In this document: in pieces, positions 56,890-64,000 of the stretch
How positions within the stretch are numbered: position 1 is the first letter of the stretch
How the letters are laid out: every line of letters starts with the position of its first letter
Assembly: GCA_016719755.1 (NCBI GenBank)
Contig: JADJYM010000001.1
Span: 1-64,000, forward strand
From: Novosphingobium sp.
GTDB taxonomy: Bacteria > Pseudomonadota > Alphaproteobacteria > Sphingomonadales > Sphingomonadaceae
Direction of reading: 5' to 3'
DNA length: 64,000 nt
The notes under the pieces: model-generated
What the model saw: only the letters and a program-made list of their open reading frames with translations
Databases searched by the model: none
What the model was told of the DNA's origin: nothing
Translations under genes and position numbers: made by a program

Positions 56890-57210
56890 TCAGTTTCTGG
56901 GCAGTTCGCGCAGGGCGTCGATCTGCTGGTTCAGGTGATAGCCGCTGTCGGTCACGATCCGTTCGACATTGCCGAGCCGGTCCTTGATCGAGCCGAGTTC
57001 GGCGCGCAGCTGGGCGTTTTCCTGGCTGAGCAGCTTGATCCGTTCCAGTTCCTCGGAGCTGGTGCGCGGATAGACCGCCTTGCCCCAGGAGTTTTCCAAC
57101 GGATATCCATGGCGCACGCGCATCCAGGTGGTCAGCACCCAGCCGCCAACGCCGATGACGCCGATAATCGAGGCCGCGGGGGCCAGGGCTTCAAGCATTT
57201 CGGGGGTCAC
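56890..57210 (-). CDS. PspB-like protein 3
   Basis: 106-aa protein: membrane helix (AASIIGVIGVGGWVLTTWM), RVRHGYPLENSWG, then a coiled coil ending NVERIVTDSGYHLNQQIDALRELP. The C-terminal motif is shared with the two preceding genes and resembles the RLETVERLV end of PspB. GTG 57210 overlaps the previous stop (GTGA). The shared RHGY-x-LE-x2-WG block makes this and gene 57207 close paralogues. Confidence 0.7.
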   Translation of the reverse strand: MTPEMLEALAPAASIIGVIGVGGWVLTTWMRVRHGYPLENSWGKAVYPRTSSEELERIKLLSQENAQLRAELGSIKDRLGNVERIVTDSGYHLNQQIDALRELPRN

Positions 57211-57515
57211 TGGCTGATTTCCTTCCTGGGGGTGTCGCGCAGCGCCTCGATTTCGGCGGCGACCATGGTTCCCTTGTCGGTGACGATGCGTTCCAGCACT
57301 TTTACCCGGTCGGTAAAGTGGGCCACCTGTTCGCGCAGCTCGGCGTTTTCCGCTGCCAGCGCGCGGGCCGCATCGGCCTGGCGCGGCGCGGTCTTGCCGC
57401 CCCATTCGTCTTCCAGGGCATAGCCATGGCGGGCGCGGATCCAGTTGTTGATCAGCCAGCCGCCGGTGGAAATGGCGATGATGGCGATGACGAATTCCGG
57501 ACTGCCCCAGTTCAC
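57207..57515 (-). CDS. PspB-like protein 2
   Basis: 102-aa protein: membrane helix (FVIAIIAISTGGWLINNWI), RARHGYALEDEWGGK, coiled coil with VKVLERIVTDKGTMVAAEIEALRD. ATG 57515 overlaps the upstream stop by 4 bp, so translation is coupled. Likely an inner-membrane anchor or adaptor with a cytoplasmic coil in the phage-shock response; this is inference from position and motif. Confidence 0.7.
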   Translation of the reverse strand: MNWGSPEFVIAIIAISTGGWLINNWIRARHGYALEDEWGGKTAPRQADAARALAAENAELREQVAHFTDRVKVLERIVTDKGTMVAAEIEALRDTPRKEISQ

Positions 57516-57796
57516 GGCCGCAGGTCCTTCTCGCGGGCTTCAAGCAGCGCATCGACCTTGCGGGCATCGCGCAGCGCCTCGATCTGGGTGGCCACGTCAT
57601 AGCCGCGGTCGGTGACGATCCGTTCCAGCACGCGCACCCGCTCTTCCAGTTCGGTGGTGTGGCTGGCGTACTGCGCGGCGGTTTCCGCCGTGGACTTGAT
57701 CTGGAGTTCGGCCATTTTGCGCTGGTGCTTGGTCCAGACGATGAAAGCGACCATCAGGAACGGCGCCAGCGGGATCAGCAGGGCAAAGATTTCCAT
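57512..57796 (-). CDS. PspB-like protein 1
   Basis: 94-aa protein: membrane helix (FALLIPLAPFLMVAFIVWTKHQ), then a coiled coil with RVRVLERIVTDRGYDVATQIEALRDARK. It closely follows pspC (27 bp) and is coupled to the next paralogue. The order of anchor, basic patch and terminal VERIV-type coil parallels canonical PspB. Confidence 0.7.
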   Translation of the reverse strand: MEIFALLIPLAPFLMVAFIVWTKHQRKMAELQIKSTAETAAQYASHTTELEERVRVLERIVTDRGYDVATQIEALRDARKVDALLEAREKDLRP

Positions 57797-57823
57797 GGTA
57801 TTTCCTCCCCGTTTGTCGGGTTT

Positions 57824-58201
57824 TCAGCGCAGCCGCTCGATCTCGGCGGAAAGACGCGGGTTGCTGGTCACGTAATAGGTTTCAAGCTCGGCCAGGCGGC
57901 GGTCGATGTCGCGGAACTGCGAGCGCACTTCGCGCGCGGTGCGGGCCGGGCTCTGCCGGACGCGCTGCCAGTACTGCTGTTCCTGCCGGTCGGTGTAGAG
58001 GTGGAGCGGCTTCTTGTTGGCCAGCAGGCCGACCGCCAGATAGGGCAGCAGCAGGAAGCCGGAGCTCATGAACACTCCCATGACGAAGCCCAGGCGGACC
58101 CACAGCGCGTTGACCCCGGTGTAATCGGCAATGCCGGAGCAGACCCCCATGAACTTGGCGTTCGCCTTGTCGCGGTAAAACGAAGTGCGCGGGCTGTTCA
58201 T
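57824..58201 (-). CDS. pspC: Phage shock protein PspC
   Basis: 125-aa protein with the PspC domain FYRDKANAKFMGVCSGIADY, membrane part LGFVMGVFMSSGFLLLPYLAVGLL, and a C-terminal cytoplasmic coil (AREVRSQFRDIDRRLAELETYYVT) as in full PspC, which binds PspA under membrane stress. The start overlaps the pspB stop by 4 bp. Confidence 0.93.
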   Translation of the reverse strand: MNSPRTSFYRDKANAKFMGVCSGIADYTGVNALWVRLGFVMGVFMSSGFLLLPYLAVGLLANKKPLHLYTDRQEQQYWQRVRQSPARTAREVRSQFRDIDRRLAELETYYVTSNPRLSAEIERLR

Positions 58202-58509
58202 TGGCGGGGTCCCCTCTTGGCAAGCATGGATTCGAAGTTGGCAAGATCGGCGCCGCTCTGGGCGATCTGCTGCTCGTGGCCGATCCGGCCGGGCCGGAAT
58301 TCCGGATGTTCGGTGGAAACCAGCCGCTCGACCGTTTCCAGCCGGTCCTCGAGCCGGCGGGCAAGCTGGTAAAGTTCGTCCAGCAGCGCCTCGTCGTCGG
58401 TGGTGAGCGTCGCGGCGGTCTTCCACTTGGTGACATAGTGCAGGACCAGCCAGGGCAGGCCGATGAAGATCCCGCCGATGGCCATCATGGGGACAAGCAC
58501 GTCTTCCAT
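58198..58509 (-). CDS. pspB: Phage shock protein PspB
   Basis: 103-aa protein: N-terminal membrane helix (VPMMAIGGIFIGLPWLVLHYV), then a coil with LARRLEDRLETVERLVSTEHPEFRP, the conserved PspB ending. It is longer than the ~75-aa enterobacterial PspB, with a charged tail. It lies directly after pspA (4-bp gap). Confidence 0.92.
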   Translation of the reverse strand: MEDVLVPMMAIGGIFIGLPWLVLHYVTKWKTAATLTTDDEALLDELYQLARRLEDRLETVERLVSTEHPEFRPGRIGHEQQIAQSGADLANFESMLAKRGPRQ

Positions 58510-58513
58510 CGGA

Positions 58514-59200
58514 TCAGCCCTCCTGCTTGTCGCCGCCGGACAGGGCGCGCTTCATGGCTTCCAGTTCCTCGTCGATCTTGTCCTGCCCGGCGAGCGCGGC
58601 GATTTCTTCCGCCAGGCTCGGCTTGGCGCTGCCATCGGCCAGGCTCAGCGCGTCGGCGCGGCCCTCGGCAAAGTCGACGCGGCGTTCCAGCTGGTCGAAG
58701 CGGGCCATCGCCTCGTCCACCCGCTCGCTGGCCAGCAGCGTGCGCAGCTTGACGCGGTTTTCGGCGCTTTCCAGCCGCGCGGCGATCGCGCCCTGGCGGC
58801 TGCGGGCCTCGCGCAGGCGGTTCTGGAGCTTCTCGATGTCCAGTTCATAGGCGCGCAGCGCGTCGTCCAGCACGGTGATCTCGGCCTTGAGCTGGTCGGC
58901 CATGTCGGCGGCCTTCTTCTTTTCCACCAGCGCGGCGCGGGCCAGGTCCTCGCGGTCCTTGGACAGGGCGAGCTGCGCCTTCTCCGCCCAGTCGGCCTGA
59001 AGCCGGTCGAGCTTGACCGTGTGGCGGTGCATTTCCTTCTGGTCGGCGATGGTGCGCGCGGCGCTGGCGCGCACTTCGACCAGGGTTTCCTCCATTTCGA
59101 GGATGATCATCCGGATCATCTTCGCCGGGTCGTCCGCCTTGTCGAGCAGGTCGTTGAAATTGGCGGCGATGATGTCACGGGTGCGCGAGAAAATGCCCAT
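58514..59200 (-). CDS. pspA: Phage shock protein A
   Basis: 228-aa ESCRT-III-like coiled-coil protein (PspA/IM30) that binds stressed inner membrane and, when free, inhibits PspF. The N-terminal amphipathic helix MGIFSRTRDIIAANFNDLLDKADDPAKM and MIRMIILEMEETLVEVRA are diagnostic. ATG 59200 matches the family N-terminus. The frame is open for another 201 bp upstream (to ATG 59401) with a Pro-rich, non-homologous sequence that I regard as leader. Confidence 0.95.
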   Translation of the reverse strand: MGIFSRTRDIIAANFNDLLDKADDPAKMIRMIILEMEETLVEVRASAARTIADQKEMHRHTVKLDRLQADWAEKAQLALSKDREDLARAALVEKKKAADMADQLKAEITVLDDALRAYELDIEKLQNRLREARSRQGAIAARLESAENRVKLRTLLASERVDEAMARFDQLERRVDFAEGRADALSLADGSAKPSLAEEIAALAGQDKIDEELEAMKRALSGGDKQEG

Positions 59201-59407
59201 CAGGGGAACTCCGGTATTCGGGGAAGGGGTTTCGGGATTGCGACGGAGGCGTTCGACCTCGGCCTCGAAGCGGGAGCCCCGGTGCGCGGCGGGATCGCCG
59301 CGGGTCTGGGCCGGAACGCCCGTGAGGCGGGGGGACTGGGGTCCGCCTGAGGGGGTTCCGGAGCGTTCCGGCCCAAGGGGGTTGAAGGGATCGCGGATCA
59401 TCGCGGC

Positions 59408-59572
59408 TCAGGCCTGCTGCGCGGTTGGCGCGGGGGCGCTGGCAGCGGCGAGGCTGGGAGCGGTTTCGACCTGCTGGGCCAGGACGATGATGTTCATCGC
59501 CAGCATGGCGCCGACCGACAGGGCGATCGCCTTGTCGAGATTGGTGAAGCGGGAAAACGGCTTGGTGAACAT
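59408..59572 (-). CDS. Small membrane protein, first gene after the psp sigma-54 promoter
   Basis: 54-aa protein: FTKPFSRFTNLDKAIALS, one hydrophobic segment (VGAMLAMNIIVLA) and an Ala/Pro/Gln tail. It begins about 35 bp downstream of the predicted psp promoter and 207 bp before pspA. No family recognised. It may be a membrane-stress peptide of the Psp response; expression would come with the operon. Confidence 0.5.
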   Translation of the reverse strand: MFTKPFSRFTNLDKAIALSVGAMLAMNIIVLAQQVETAPSLAAASAPAPTAQQA

Positions 59573-59608
59573 GATGTGCCTCGTTGAAGAGCGTTTGTCC
59601 CGTGTTTC

Positions 59609-59624
59609 GCAAATGCCGTGCCAA
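59609..59624 (-). promoter_or_regulatory. Sigma-54 promoter of the psp operon
   Basis: On the minus strand TTGGCACGGCATTTGC matches the -24/-12 consensus (TTGGCACG-N4-TTGC) at every informative base. It points towards the small membrane gene and pspA and lies between them and the divergent pspF, the layout of the enterobacterial psp locus, where PspF binds upstream. Confidence 0.85.
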
Positions 59625-59723
59625 ACTGCGGGAAGCGCGGATTTCTGCGGCAGAGCCGGTCATTCGACGAACGACATGTAGGAATTCTTGCGAACCATCG
59701 GGAAAATGCGCTAGAAATTGGGT

Positions 59724-60752
59724 ATGGATCGCGACGTCCAGTTCATCGGCCAGTCCGGCGCCTTTCTCGACGCGGTGGAGCGCGCCAGCCGCGCCGCGCC
59801 GATGCGCCGCCCGGTGCTGGTGATCGGCGAACGCGGCACCGGCAAGGAACTGGTCGCCGAACGCCTCCACCGCCTCTCCCCGCGCTGGGGCGAGCCGCTG
59901 GTCACGCTGAACTGCGCGGCCTTGCCTGAGACATTGATCGAGGCGGAATTGTTCGGTCATGAAGCGGGTGCCTTCACCGGCGCTACCAGAGCGCGGACCG
60001 GAAGGTTCGAGGAAGCCGACAAAGGCACGCTATTCCTCGACGAACTGGCAACCCTGTCGATGGGCGCGCAGGAACGCCTGCTGCGCGCGGTCGAATATGG
60101 GGAAGTTACGCGGATCGGATCGTCCCGCCCGATCCGGGTCGACGTGCGGATCGTAGCGGCGACCAACGAGGATCTGCCGCGCATGGCGGAGCAGGGCCGG
60201 TTCCGCGCCGATCTGCTCGACCGTCTGAGTTTCGAGGTCATCACCCTGCCACCGCTGCGCGTGCGCGAAGGCGATATCCACGTGCTGGCGGATCATTTCG
60301 GCCGCCGCATGGCGACCGAGCTGGACTGGGAAGTGTGGCCCGGTTTTTCGGACGCGGCGCTGCGCGCGCTGGAAGAGCATCAGTGGCCTGGCAACGTGCG
60401 CGAACTGCGCAACGTGATCGAACGCGCGGTCTATCGCTGGGATGACTGGACCCGGCCCGTCGGGCACATCCAGTTCGACCCGTTCGAAAGCCCGTGGAAA
60501 CCGCTGCCGATGCCGCGTCAGGAAGGCGAAAGCGCGCCCGCGCCGGTTCCGGCCCAGGCCGCGCGGACGGATTTCGATTCGGTGGCCGATCTGCGTGCCG
60601 CGGTCGATGCCCACGAAAAGGCGATCGTCGAGCATCACCTCGGCAGGAATCGCTACAACCAGCGCCAGACCGCGAAGGCACTGGGCCTCACCTATGACCA
60701 GCTGCGCCACTGCATGAAGAAGCACGGGTTGGGCGAGCGGGGCGCCGGGTAG
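59724..60752 (+). CDS. pspF: Sigma-54 activator PspF
   Basis: 342-aa bacterial enhancer-binding protein without a receiver domain. AAA+ core: Walker A GERGTGKELVAERLH, sigma-54 loop EAGAFTGATRA, Walker B GTLFLDELATL, RVDVRIVAATNEDL and the arginine-finger region FRADLLDRLSF. A C-terminal Fis-type HTH follows (RYNQRQTAKALGLTYDQLRHCM). ATG 59724 (MDRDVQFIGQSGAF) fits PspF. Absence of a regulatory domain agrees with control by PspA. No clear ribosome site. Confidence 0.93.
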   Translation: MDRDVQFIGQSGAFLDAVERASRAAPMRRPVLVIGERGTGKELVAERLHRLSPRWGEPLVTLNCAALPETLIEAELFGHEAGAFTGATRARTGRFEEADKGTLFLDELATLSMGAQERLLRAVEYGEVTRIGSSRPIRVDVRIVAATNEDLPRMAEQGRFRADLLDRLSFEVITLPPLRVREGDIHVLADHFGRRMATELDWEVWPGFSDAALRALEEHQWPGNVRELRNVIERAVYRWDDWTRPVGHIQFDPFESPWKPLPMPRQEGESAPAPVPAQAARTDFDSVADLRAAVDAHEKAIVEHHLGRNRYNQRQTAKALGLTYDQLRHCMKKHGLGERGAG

Positions 60753-60755
60753 CGG

Positions 60756-60965
60756 TTACTTGGTGGAGTATTGCCCGGCCTTGGCGTTGAAATTGTCGCG
60801 CGCCCAGTTCTTGGCGGCGGCGGCGGTGCGGAAGCATTCGTCCTGCAGCACGCCGGTAACGATCGGATAGCCCTGCGAATTGTAGCGGATGTCGCGCACG
60901 GTCAGGCGGAAGTTGCCCTCAATGTCCTGGTTGATCAGGAAGGGACGGGTCGCTTGGTCGGTCAT
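60756..60965 (-). CDS. Hypothetical protein
   Basis: 69-aa soluble protein (RPFLINQDIEGNFRLTVRD, LQDECFRTAAAAKNWARDNF). No family recognised. It is convergent with pspF, three bases apart, and its start overlaps the next gene by 47 bp. Confidence 0.55.
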   Translation of the reverse strand: MTDQATRPFLINQDIEGNFRLTVRDIRYNSQGYPIVTGVLQDECFRTAAAAKNWARDNFNAKAGQYSTK

Positions 60966-61158
60966 CGGATGTCTCCAGTTGGCGGGCCTGTTCGCGCGCT
61001 GCGCGTCCGGCCTGCACTTCGATGTCGCGCGCCGCGAGCGCAAGCCATGCGGCGCGCGATCGCAGGAAGGTCTCGCGCTGGTTACCCAGCAGCGTGGCCG
61101 CTGCCGAGCGGGCGCAAATCTCGGCCTGTTCAAGGTAGAACGTGGCGGGAGCGGCCAT
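60919..61158 (-). CDS. Hypothetical protein
   Basis: 79-aa helical protein beginning PATFYLEQAEICARSAAATLLGNQRE. It resembles small uncharacterised proteins of sphingomonads in which a helix with AEICARSA precedes a second helix AWLALAARDIEVQ. Its 3' end overlaps the next gene by 47 bp in another frame, which makes at least one boundary uncertain. Confidence 0.5.
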   Translation of the reverse strand: MAAPATFYLEQAEICARSAAATLLGNQRETFLRSRAAWLALAARDIEVQAGRAAREQARQLETSDDRPSDPSLPDQPGH

Positions 61159-61201
61159 AGTCGCGAGCCTTTCGGTTGATCCGGCCGTGGCCGGAAGAGG
61201 T

Positions 61202-61465
61202 CTAGCGGCGGTTGCCCCGGCGAACGCCGGGAACTCCGCCGCCAGGACCCTTGTCGCGAAACACGATGCGCCCCTTGCTCAGGTCATAGGGCGTCATCTC
61301 TACCCGCACCCGGTCGCCCACGACCGAGCGGATGCGGAATTTCCGCATCTTCCCGGCCGTGTAGCAAATTATCCGGTGCTGGTTTTCCAGCATGACGCCG
61401 AAGCGTCCGTCGGGCAGTATTTCGTCGATCTGGCCATCGAGGGTCAGGAGATCCTCCTTGGCCAT
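61202..61465 (-). CDS. infA: Translation initiation factor IF-1 (possibly a second, longer copy)
   Basis: 87-aa OB-fold protein: [57 protein letters not shown]. Canonical IF-1 is about 72 aa; the extra Gly/Arg tail ([15 protein letters not shown]) resembles accessory infA2-type copies, so a standard infA may exist elsewhere. It lies 4 bp after the cold-shock gene, suggesting co-expression. Confidence 0.85.
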   Translation of the reverse strand: MAKEDLLTLDGQIDEILPDGRFGVMLENQHRIICYTAGKMRKFRIRSVVGDRVRVEMTPYDLSKGRIVFRDKGPGGGVPGVRRGNRR

Positions 61466-61469
61466 CGCG

Positions 61470-61676
61470 TCAGGCTGCTTCGAGCTGCGCGGCCGAAGTC
61501 TTGCCCCGGCGATCGGTTTCCAGCTCGTACTTGACGCGCTGGTCCTTCTGAAGCGTCGCCATTCCGGCGCGCTCTACCGCGGTGATGTGGACGAAGCTGT
61601 CGGGCGAGCCATCATCCGGAGCGATGAAGCCATAGCCCTTGTCGGCATTGAAAAACTTTACGGTGCCAATCGGCAT
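61470..61676 (-). CDS. Cold shock domain protein
   Basis: 68-aa CspA-type protein with RNP1 [11 protein letters not shown] and RNP2 [13 protein letters not shown], start [14 protein letters not shown]. Binds single-stranded RNA/DNA. Its ATG follows AAAGGAACCTGGTT. The upstream region of about 150 bases without a gene could form a long, structured cold-shock 5' UTR. Confidence 0.93.
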   Translation of the reverse strand: MPIGTVKFFNADKGYGFIAPDDGSPDSFVHITAVERAGMATLQKDQRVKYELETDRRGKTSAAQLEAA

Positions 61677-61986
61677 AACCAGGTTCCTTTCACGAAACTC
61701 GGGTGATCCCACGGCACTGTGCCGAGGGAGCAATTGTGGCGTGAAATGGAACGAAGAGCCGCGCATCGCGGCAGAAAGTCCCGTCGCATGCGACGTGTGC
61801 AGGGGACCATATAGGCGCTGCTTCGCCAAAAAGCAAACATTAGCGGCGTGGCCGATGCGGCGCTTGCTTTTTCGCTGGCGCGCGGCTATGCGGCGCTCAT
61901 CCCGACATTGTGAAGCAACGGAGGGGCTGGCGCCGCAGGGGGGCGGCACCGGCCAGCTTTGCATGATCCGGGCATATGGAGTTTGA
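61677..61986. other. Intergenic region between csp and rimP, promoters and a possible hairpin
   Basis: 310 bp with no gene. It must contain the csp promoter/5' UTR (minus) and the rimP-nusA promoter (plus). AAAAAGCAA (61828-61836) and TTGCTTTTT (61864-61872) form an inverted repeat with GC-rich interior, which could terminate or attenuate transcription. No riboswitch is recognised. Confidence 0.4.
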
Positions 61987-62559
61987 ATGGCGGACATCGC
62001 GCGCATTACCGAAATCGTCGAGCCCGAGGCCCGTGCCCTTGGCTTCGATCTCGTGCGTGTGCGCTATTACAAGGGCGGAGAGATCGGCCCGCTGTCCGAC
62101 GCCGAGGAGCATACGCTCCAGATCATGGCCGAACGTCCCGATACCGGGCAGCTGGTGATCGAGGACTGCGCCGCGCTGTCGCACCGCATTTCCGACGCGA
62201 TCGACGCGCTGGAAGAAGCGGGCGAGGTGCTGATCGCGGACGCCTATCGCCTCGAAGTGTCCTCTCCGGGGATCGACCGGCCGCTGACCCGCCCGAAGGA
62301 TTATGTCCAGTGGGCCGGGCACGAGGCGCGCGTCCAGCTGGTCAATCCGGTCGAGGGCAACCGCAAGTCGCTCCAGGGCGATCTGGTCGGCCTCGATGGC
62401 GATACCGTGACGCTTGAAGACAAGAAGTCCGGCCGGGTGTCTTTTCCGCTGGCCGATGTCCATTCCGCCAAGCTGGTCCTCACCGACAAGCTGATTGCCG
62501 CTACCCGCCCGCTGGATTCCAGCGGGGCCGACGATATTCTCGAAGAACAGGAAGACTGA
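61987..62559 (+). CDS. rimP: Ribosome maturation factor RimP
   Basis: 190-aa RimP, needed for 30S maturation. N-terminal alpha/beta domain with ARALGFDLVRVRYYKGG and DCAALSHRISDAIDALEEAG; SSPGIDRPLTRPKDY is the family signature, followed by the SH3-like C-terminal domain (GDTVTLEDKKSGRVSFPLADV). It lies one base before nusA, the conserved rimP-nusA-infB order. Confidence 0.95.
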   Translation: MADIARITEIVEPEARALGFDLVRVRYYKGGEIGPLSDAEEHTLQIMAERPDTGQLVIEDCAALSHRISDAIDALEEAGEVLIADAYRLEVSSPGIDRPLTRPKDYVQWAGHEARVQLVNPVEGNRKSLQGDLVGLDGDTVTLEDKKSGRVSFPLADVHSAKLVLTDKLIAATRPLDSSGADDILEEQED

Positions 62560-62560
62560 T

Positions 62561-64000
62561 ATGGCCAGTCCGATTTCCGCCAACCGCGCTGAACTGCTTG
62601 CGATCGCGAACAGCGTCGCGACCGAGAAGATGATCGACAAGTCGATCGTCATCGAGGCGATGGAAGAAGCGATCCAGAAGTCCGCGCGCAACCGCTATGG
62701 CGCCGAAAACGACATTCGCGCCAAGCTCGATCCGCGCACCGGCGACCTGCGCCTGTGGCGCGTCGTCGAGGTGGTCGAGGTGGTCGAGGACTATTTCAAG
62801 CAGGTCGACCTGAAGGCCGCGCAGAAGCTCGATCCCGATGCCAAGCTGGGCGATTTCATCGTCGATCCGCTGCCCCCGGTGGACCTGGGCCGGATCGACG
62901 CGCAGTCGGCCAAGCAGGTGATCTTCCAGAAGGTCCGCGATGCCGAGCGTGACCGCCAGTACGAGGAATTCAAGGACCGTGCCGGCGAAGTCGTCACCGG
63001 GGTGATCAAGTCGGTCGAATTCGGCCACGTGATCGTCAACCTTGGCCGCGCCGAGGGCGTGATTCGCCGCGACCAGCAGATCCCGCGCGAGGTCGCCCGC
63101 GTGGGCGAACGCGTGCGCGCGCTGATCCTCAAGGTGGAGCGCCAGAACCGTGGTCCGCAGATCTTCCTGTCCCGCGCGCACCCGGAATTCATGAAGAAGC
63201 TGTTCGCGCAGGAAGTGCCCGAAATCTACGACGGCATCATCACCATCAAGGCCGCCGCCCGCGATCCGGGCAGCCGCGCCAAGATCGGCGTGATCAGCCG
63301 CGATTCGAGCATCGACCCGGTCGGCGCCTGCGTCGGCATGAAGGGCAGCCGCGTCCAGGCGGTGGTCCAGGAACTGCAGGGCGAAAAGATCGACATCATC
63401 CCCTGGAGCGAGGATACCGCGACCTTCGTGGTCAACGCGCTCCAGCCTGCGACTGTCAGCCGCGTCGTGATCGACGAGGAAGAGAGCCGGATCGAGGTGG
63501 TGGTGCCCGACGATCAGCTTTCGCTGGCGATCGGCCGCCGCGGGCAGAACGTGCGTCTCGCCAGCCAGCTGACCGGCTCGCAGATCGACATCATGACCGA
63601 CCAGGAAGCCTCGGAAAAGCGCCAGAAGGAATTCGCCGAGCGTTCCAAGATGTTCGAGGAAGAACTCGACGTCGACGAAACCCTGTCGCAGCTGCTGGTC
63701 GCCGAAGGCTTCAGCGAGCTGGAGGAAGTGGCCTATATCGAACTGGCCGAACTCGCCACGATCGAAGGCTTCGACGAGGAACTGGCCGAGGAACTGCAGA
63801 GCCGCGCGGCCGAGGCGCTGGAGCGCCGCGAGGAAGCGAACCGCGAAGCCCGCCGCGCGCTGGGCGTCGAGGATGCCCTGGCCGAAATCCCGCACCTGAC
63901 CGAAGCCATGCTGGTCACGCTGGGCAAGGCCGGGATCAAGACGCTCGACGATCTTGCCGACCTTGCCACCGATGAACTGATCGCCAAGAAGCGCGCCGAA
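62561..64000 (+). CDS. nusA: Transcription termination/antitermination factor NusA (partial, runs off right edge)
   Basis: 480 codons of NusA are present. The RNA-polymerase-binding N-terminal domain contains IEAMEEAIQKSARNRYG. The S1 domain follows (GVIKSVEFGHVIVNLGRAEGVIRRDQQIPRE), then KH domains with ACVGMKGSRVQAVVQELQGEKIDI and LAIGRRGQNVRLASQL. The first helix-hairpin repeats of the C-terminal region are also visible. The final part lies beyond position 64000. The frame is clean throughout. Confidence 0.96.
   Translation, partial: MASPISANRAELLAIANSVATEKMIDKSIVIEAMEEAIQKSARNRYGAENDIRAKLDPRTGDLRLWRVVEVVEVVEDYFKQVDLKAAQKLDPDAKLGDFIVDPLPPVDLGRIDAQSAKQVIFQKVRDAERDRQYEEFKDRAGEVVTGVIKSVEFGHVIVNLGRAEGVIRRDQQIPREVARVGERVRALILKVERQNRGPQIFLSRAHPEFMKKLFAQEVPEIYDGIITIKAAARDPGSRAKIGVISRDSSIDPVGACVGMKGSRVQAVVQELQGEKIDIIPWSEDTATFVVNALQPATVSRVVIDEEESRIEVVVPDDQLSLAIGRRGQNVRLASQLTGSQIDIMTDQEASEKRQKEFAERSKMFEEELDVDETLSQLLVAEGFSELEEVAYIELAELATIEGFDEELAEELQSRAAEALERREEANREARRALGVEDALAEIPHLTEAMLVTLGKAGIKTLDDLADLATDELIAKKRAE

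Overview
The window reads as three joined blocks. Positions 36-64 kb, and probably everything from the tRNA-Thr at 31.26 kb rightwards, is GC-rich chromosomal backbone of an alphaproteobacterium. A member of the Sphingomonadales is my best guess: there is an alphaproteobacterial ATPase zeta-inhibitor gene, a large sphingomonad-style TonB receptor, and IS6100, which is common in that order. This is an inference from gene content; no 16S gene is present.

Block 1 (1-4.9 kb) has a visibly lower GC content and a foreign character. On the minus strand it carries a glycyl-radical-enzyme activase, a 50-aa Cys-containing small protein and the large glycyl radical enzyme, which is broken by about five one-base frameshifts and runs off the left edge. 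A fragment of an ISL3-family transposase follows, then an IS6100-like element (4045-4912) whose length and frames are also damaged. IS6100 has no target duplication here and appears to be the joint between this anaerobic-type cassette and the rest.

Block 2 (4.9-31.2 kb) is a plasmid-like accessory segment. It holds a tyrosine integrase, a tniABQ transposition module, a partition locus (parA, parB, three 16-bp CACGTG-centred palindromes), an iteron origin with repA, a primase-like Toprim protein, and two very large methyltransferase/helicase genes. Both helicases are cut at an equivalent point by the two ends of one RIT (recombinase-in-trio) element with 109-bp inverted ends. A second ParB-like gene and a DUF932 gene follow, each preceded by a similar structured-looking leader. 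The block stops at a tRNA-Thr whose 3' end faces it, so I read it as a plasmid or plasmid-derived island integrated beside that tRNA. No second att copy is visible in the window.

Block 3 (31.3-64 kb) is housekeeping. It contains rarA with two coupled genes, a GT4 glycosyltransferase, typA, a TonB receptor, two DUF805 proteins, a YbbAP-type ABC exporter with a divergent arylesterase, recF, a frameshifted queuosine-precursor transporter gene, tRNA-Arg, a NUDIX gene, and a long minus-strand run from leuC through leuD, a quinone oxidoreductase, cytochrome c', ATPase zeta, bolA and grxD to a terminator. After that come sufE, an expanded phage-shock (psp) operon under a near-consensus sigma-54 promoter with divergent pspF, infA-csp, and rimP-nusA (cut by the right edge).

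The points I find most worth checking are the RIT element joining two truncated helicase paralogues, the three tandem PspB-like paralogues in the psp operon, the duplicated 5' leader in the plasmid block, a candidate sigma-54-driven small RNA near 50.3-50.5 kb, and the origin and condition of the glycyl radical enzyme cassette.
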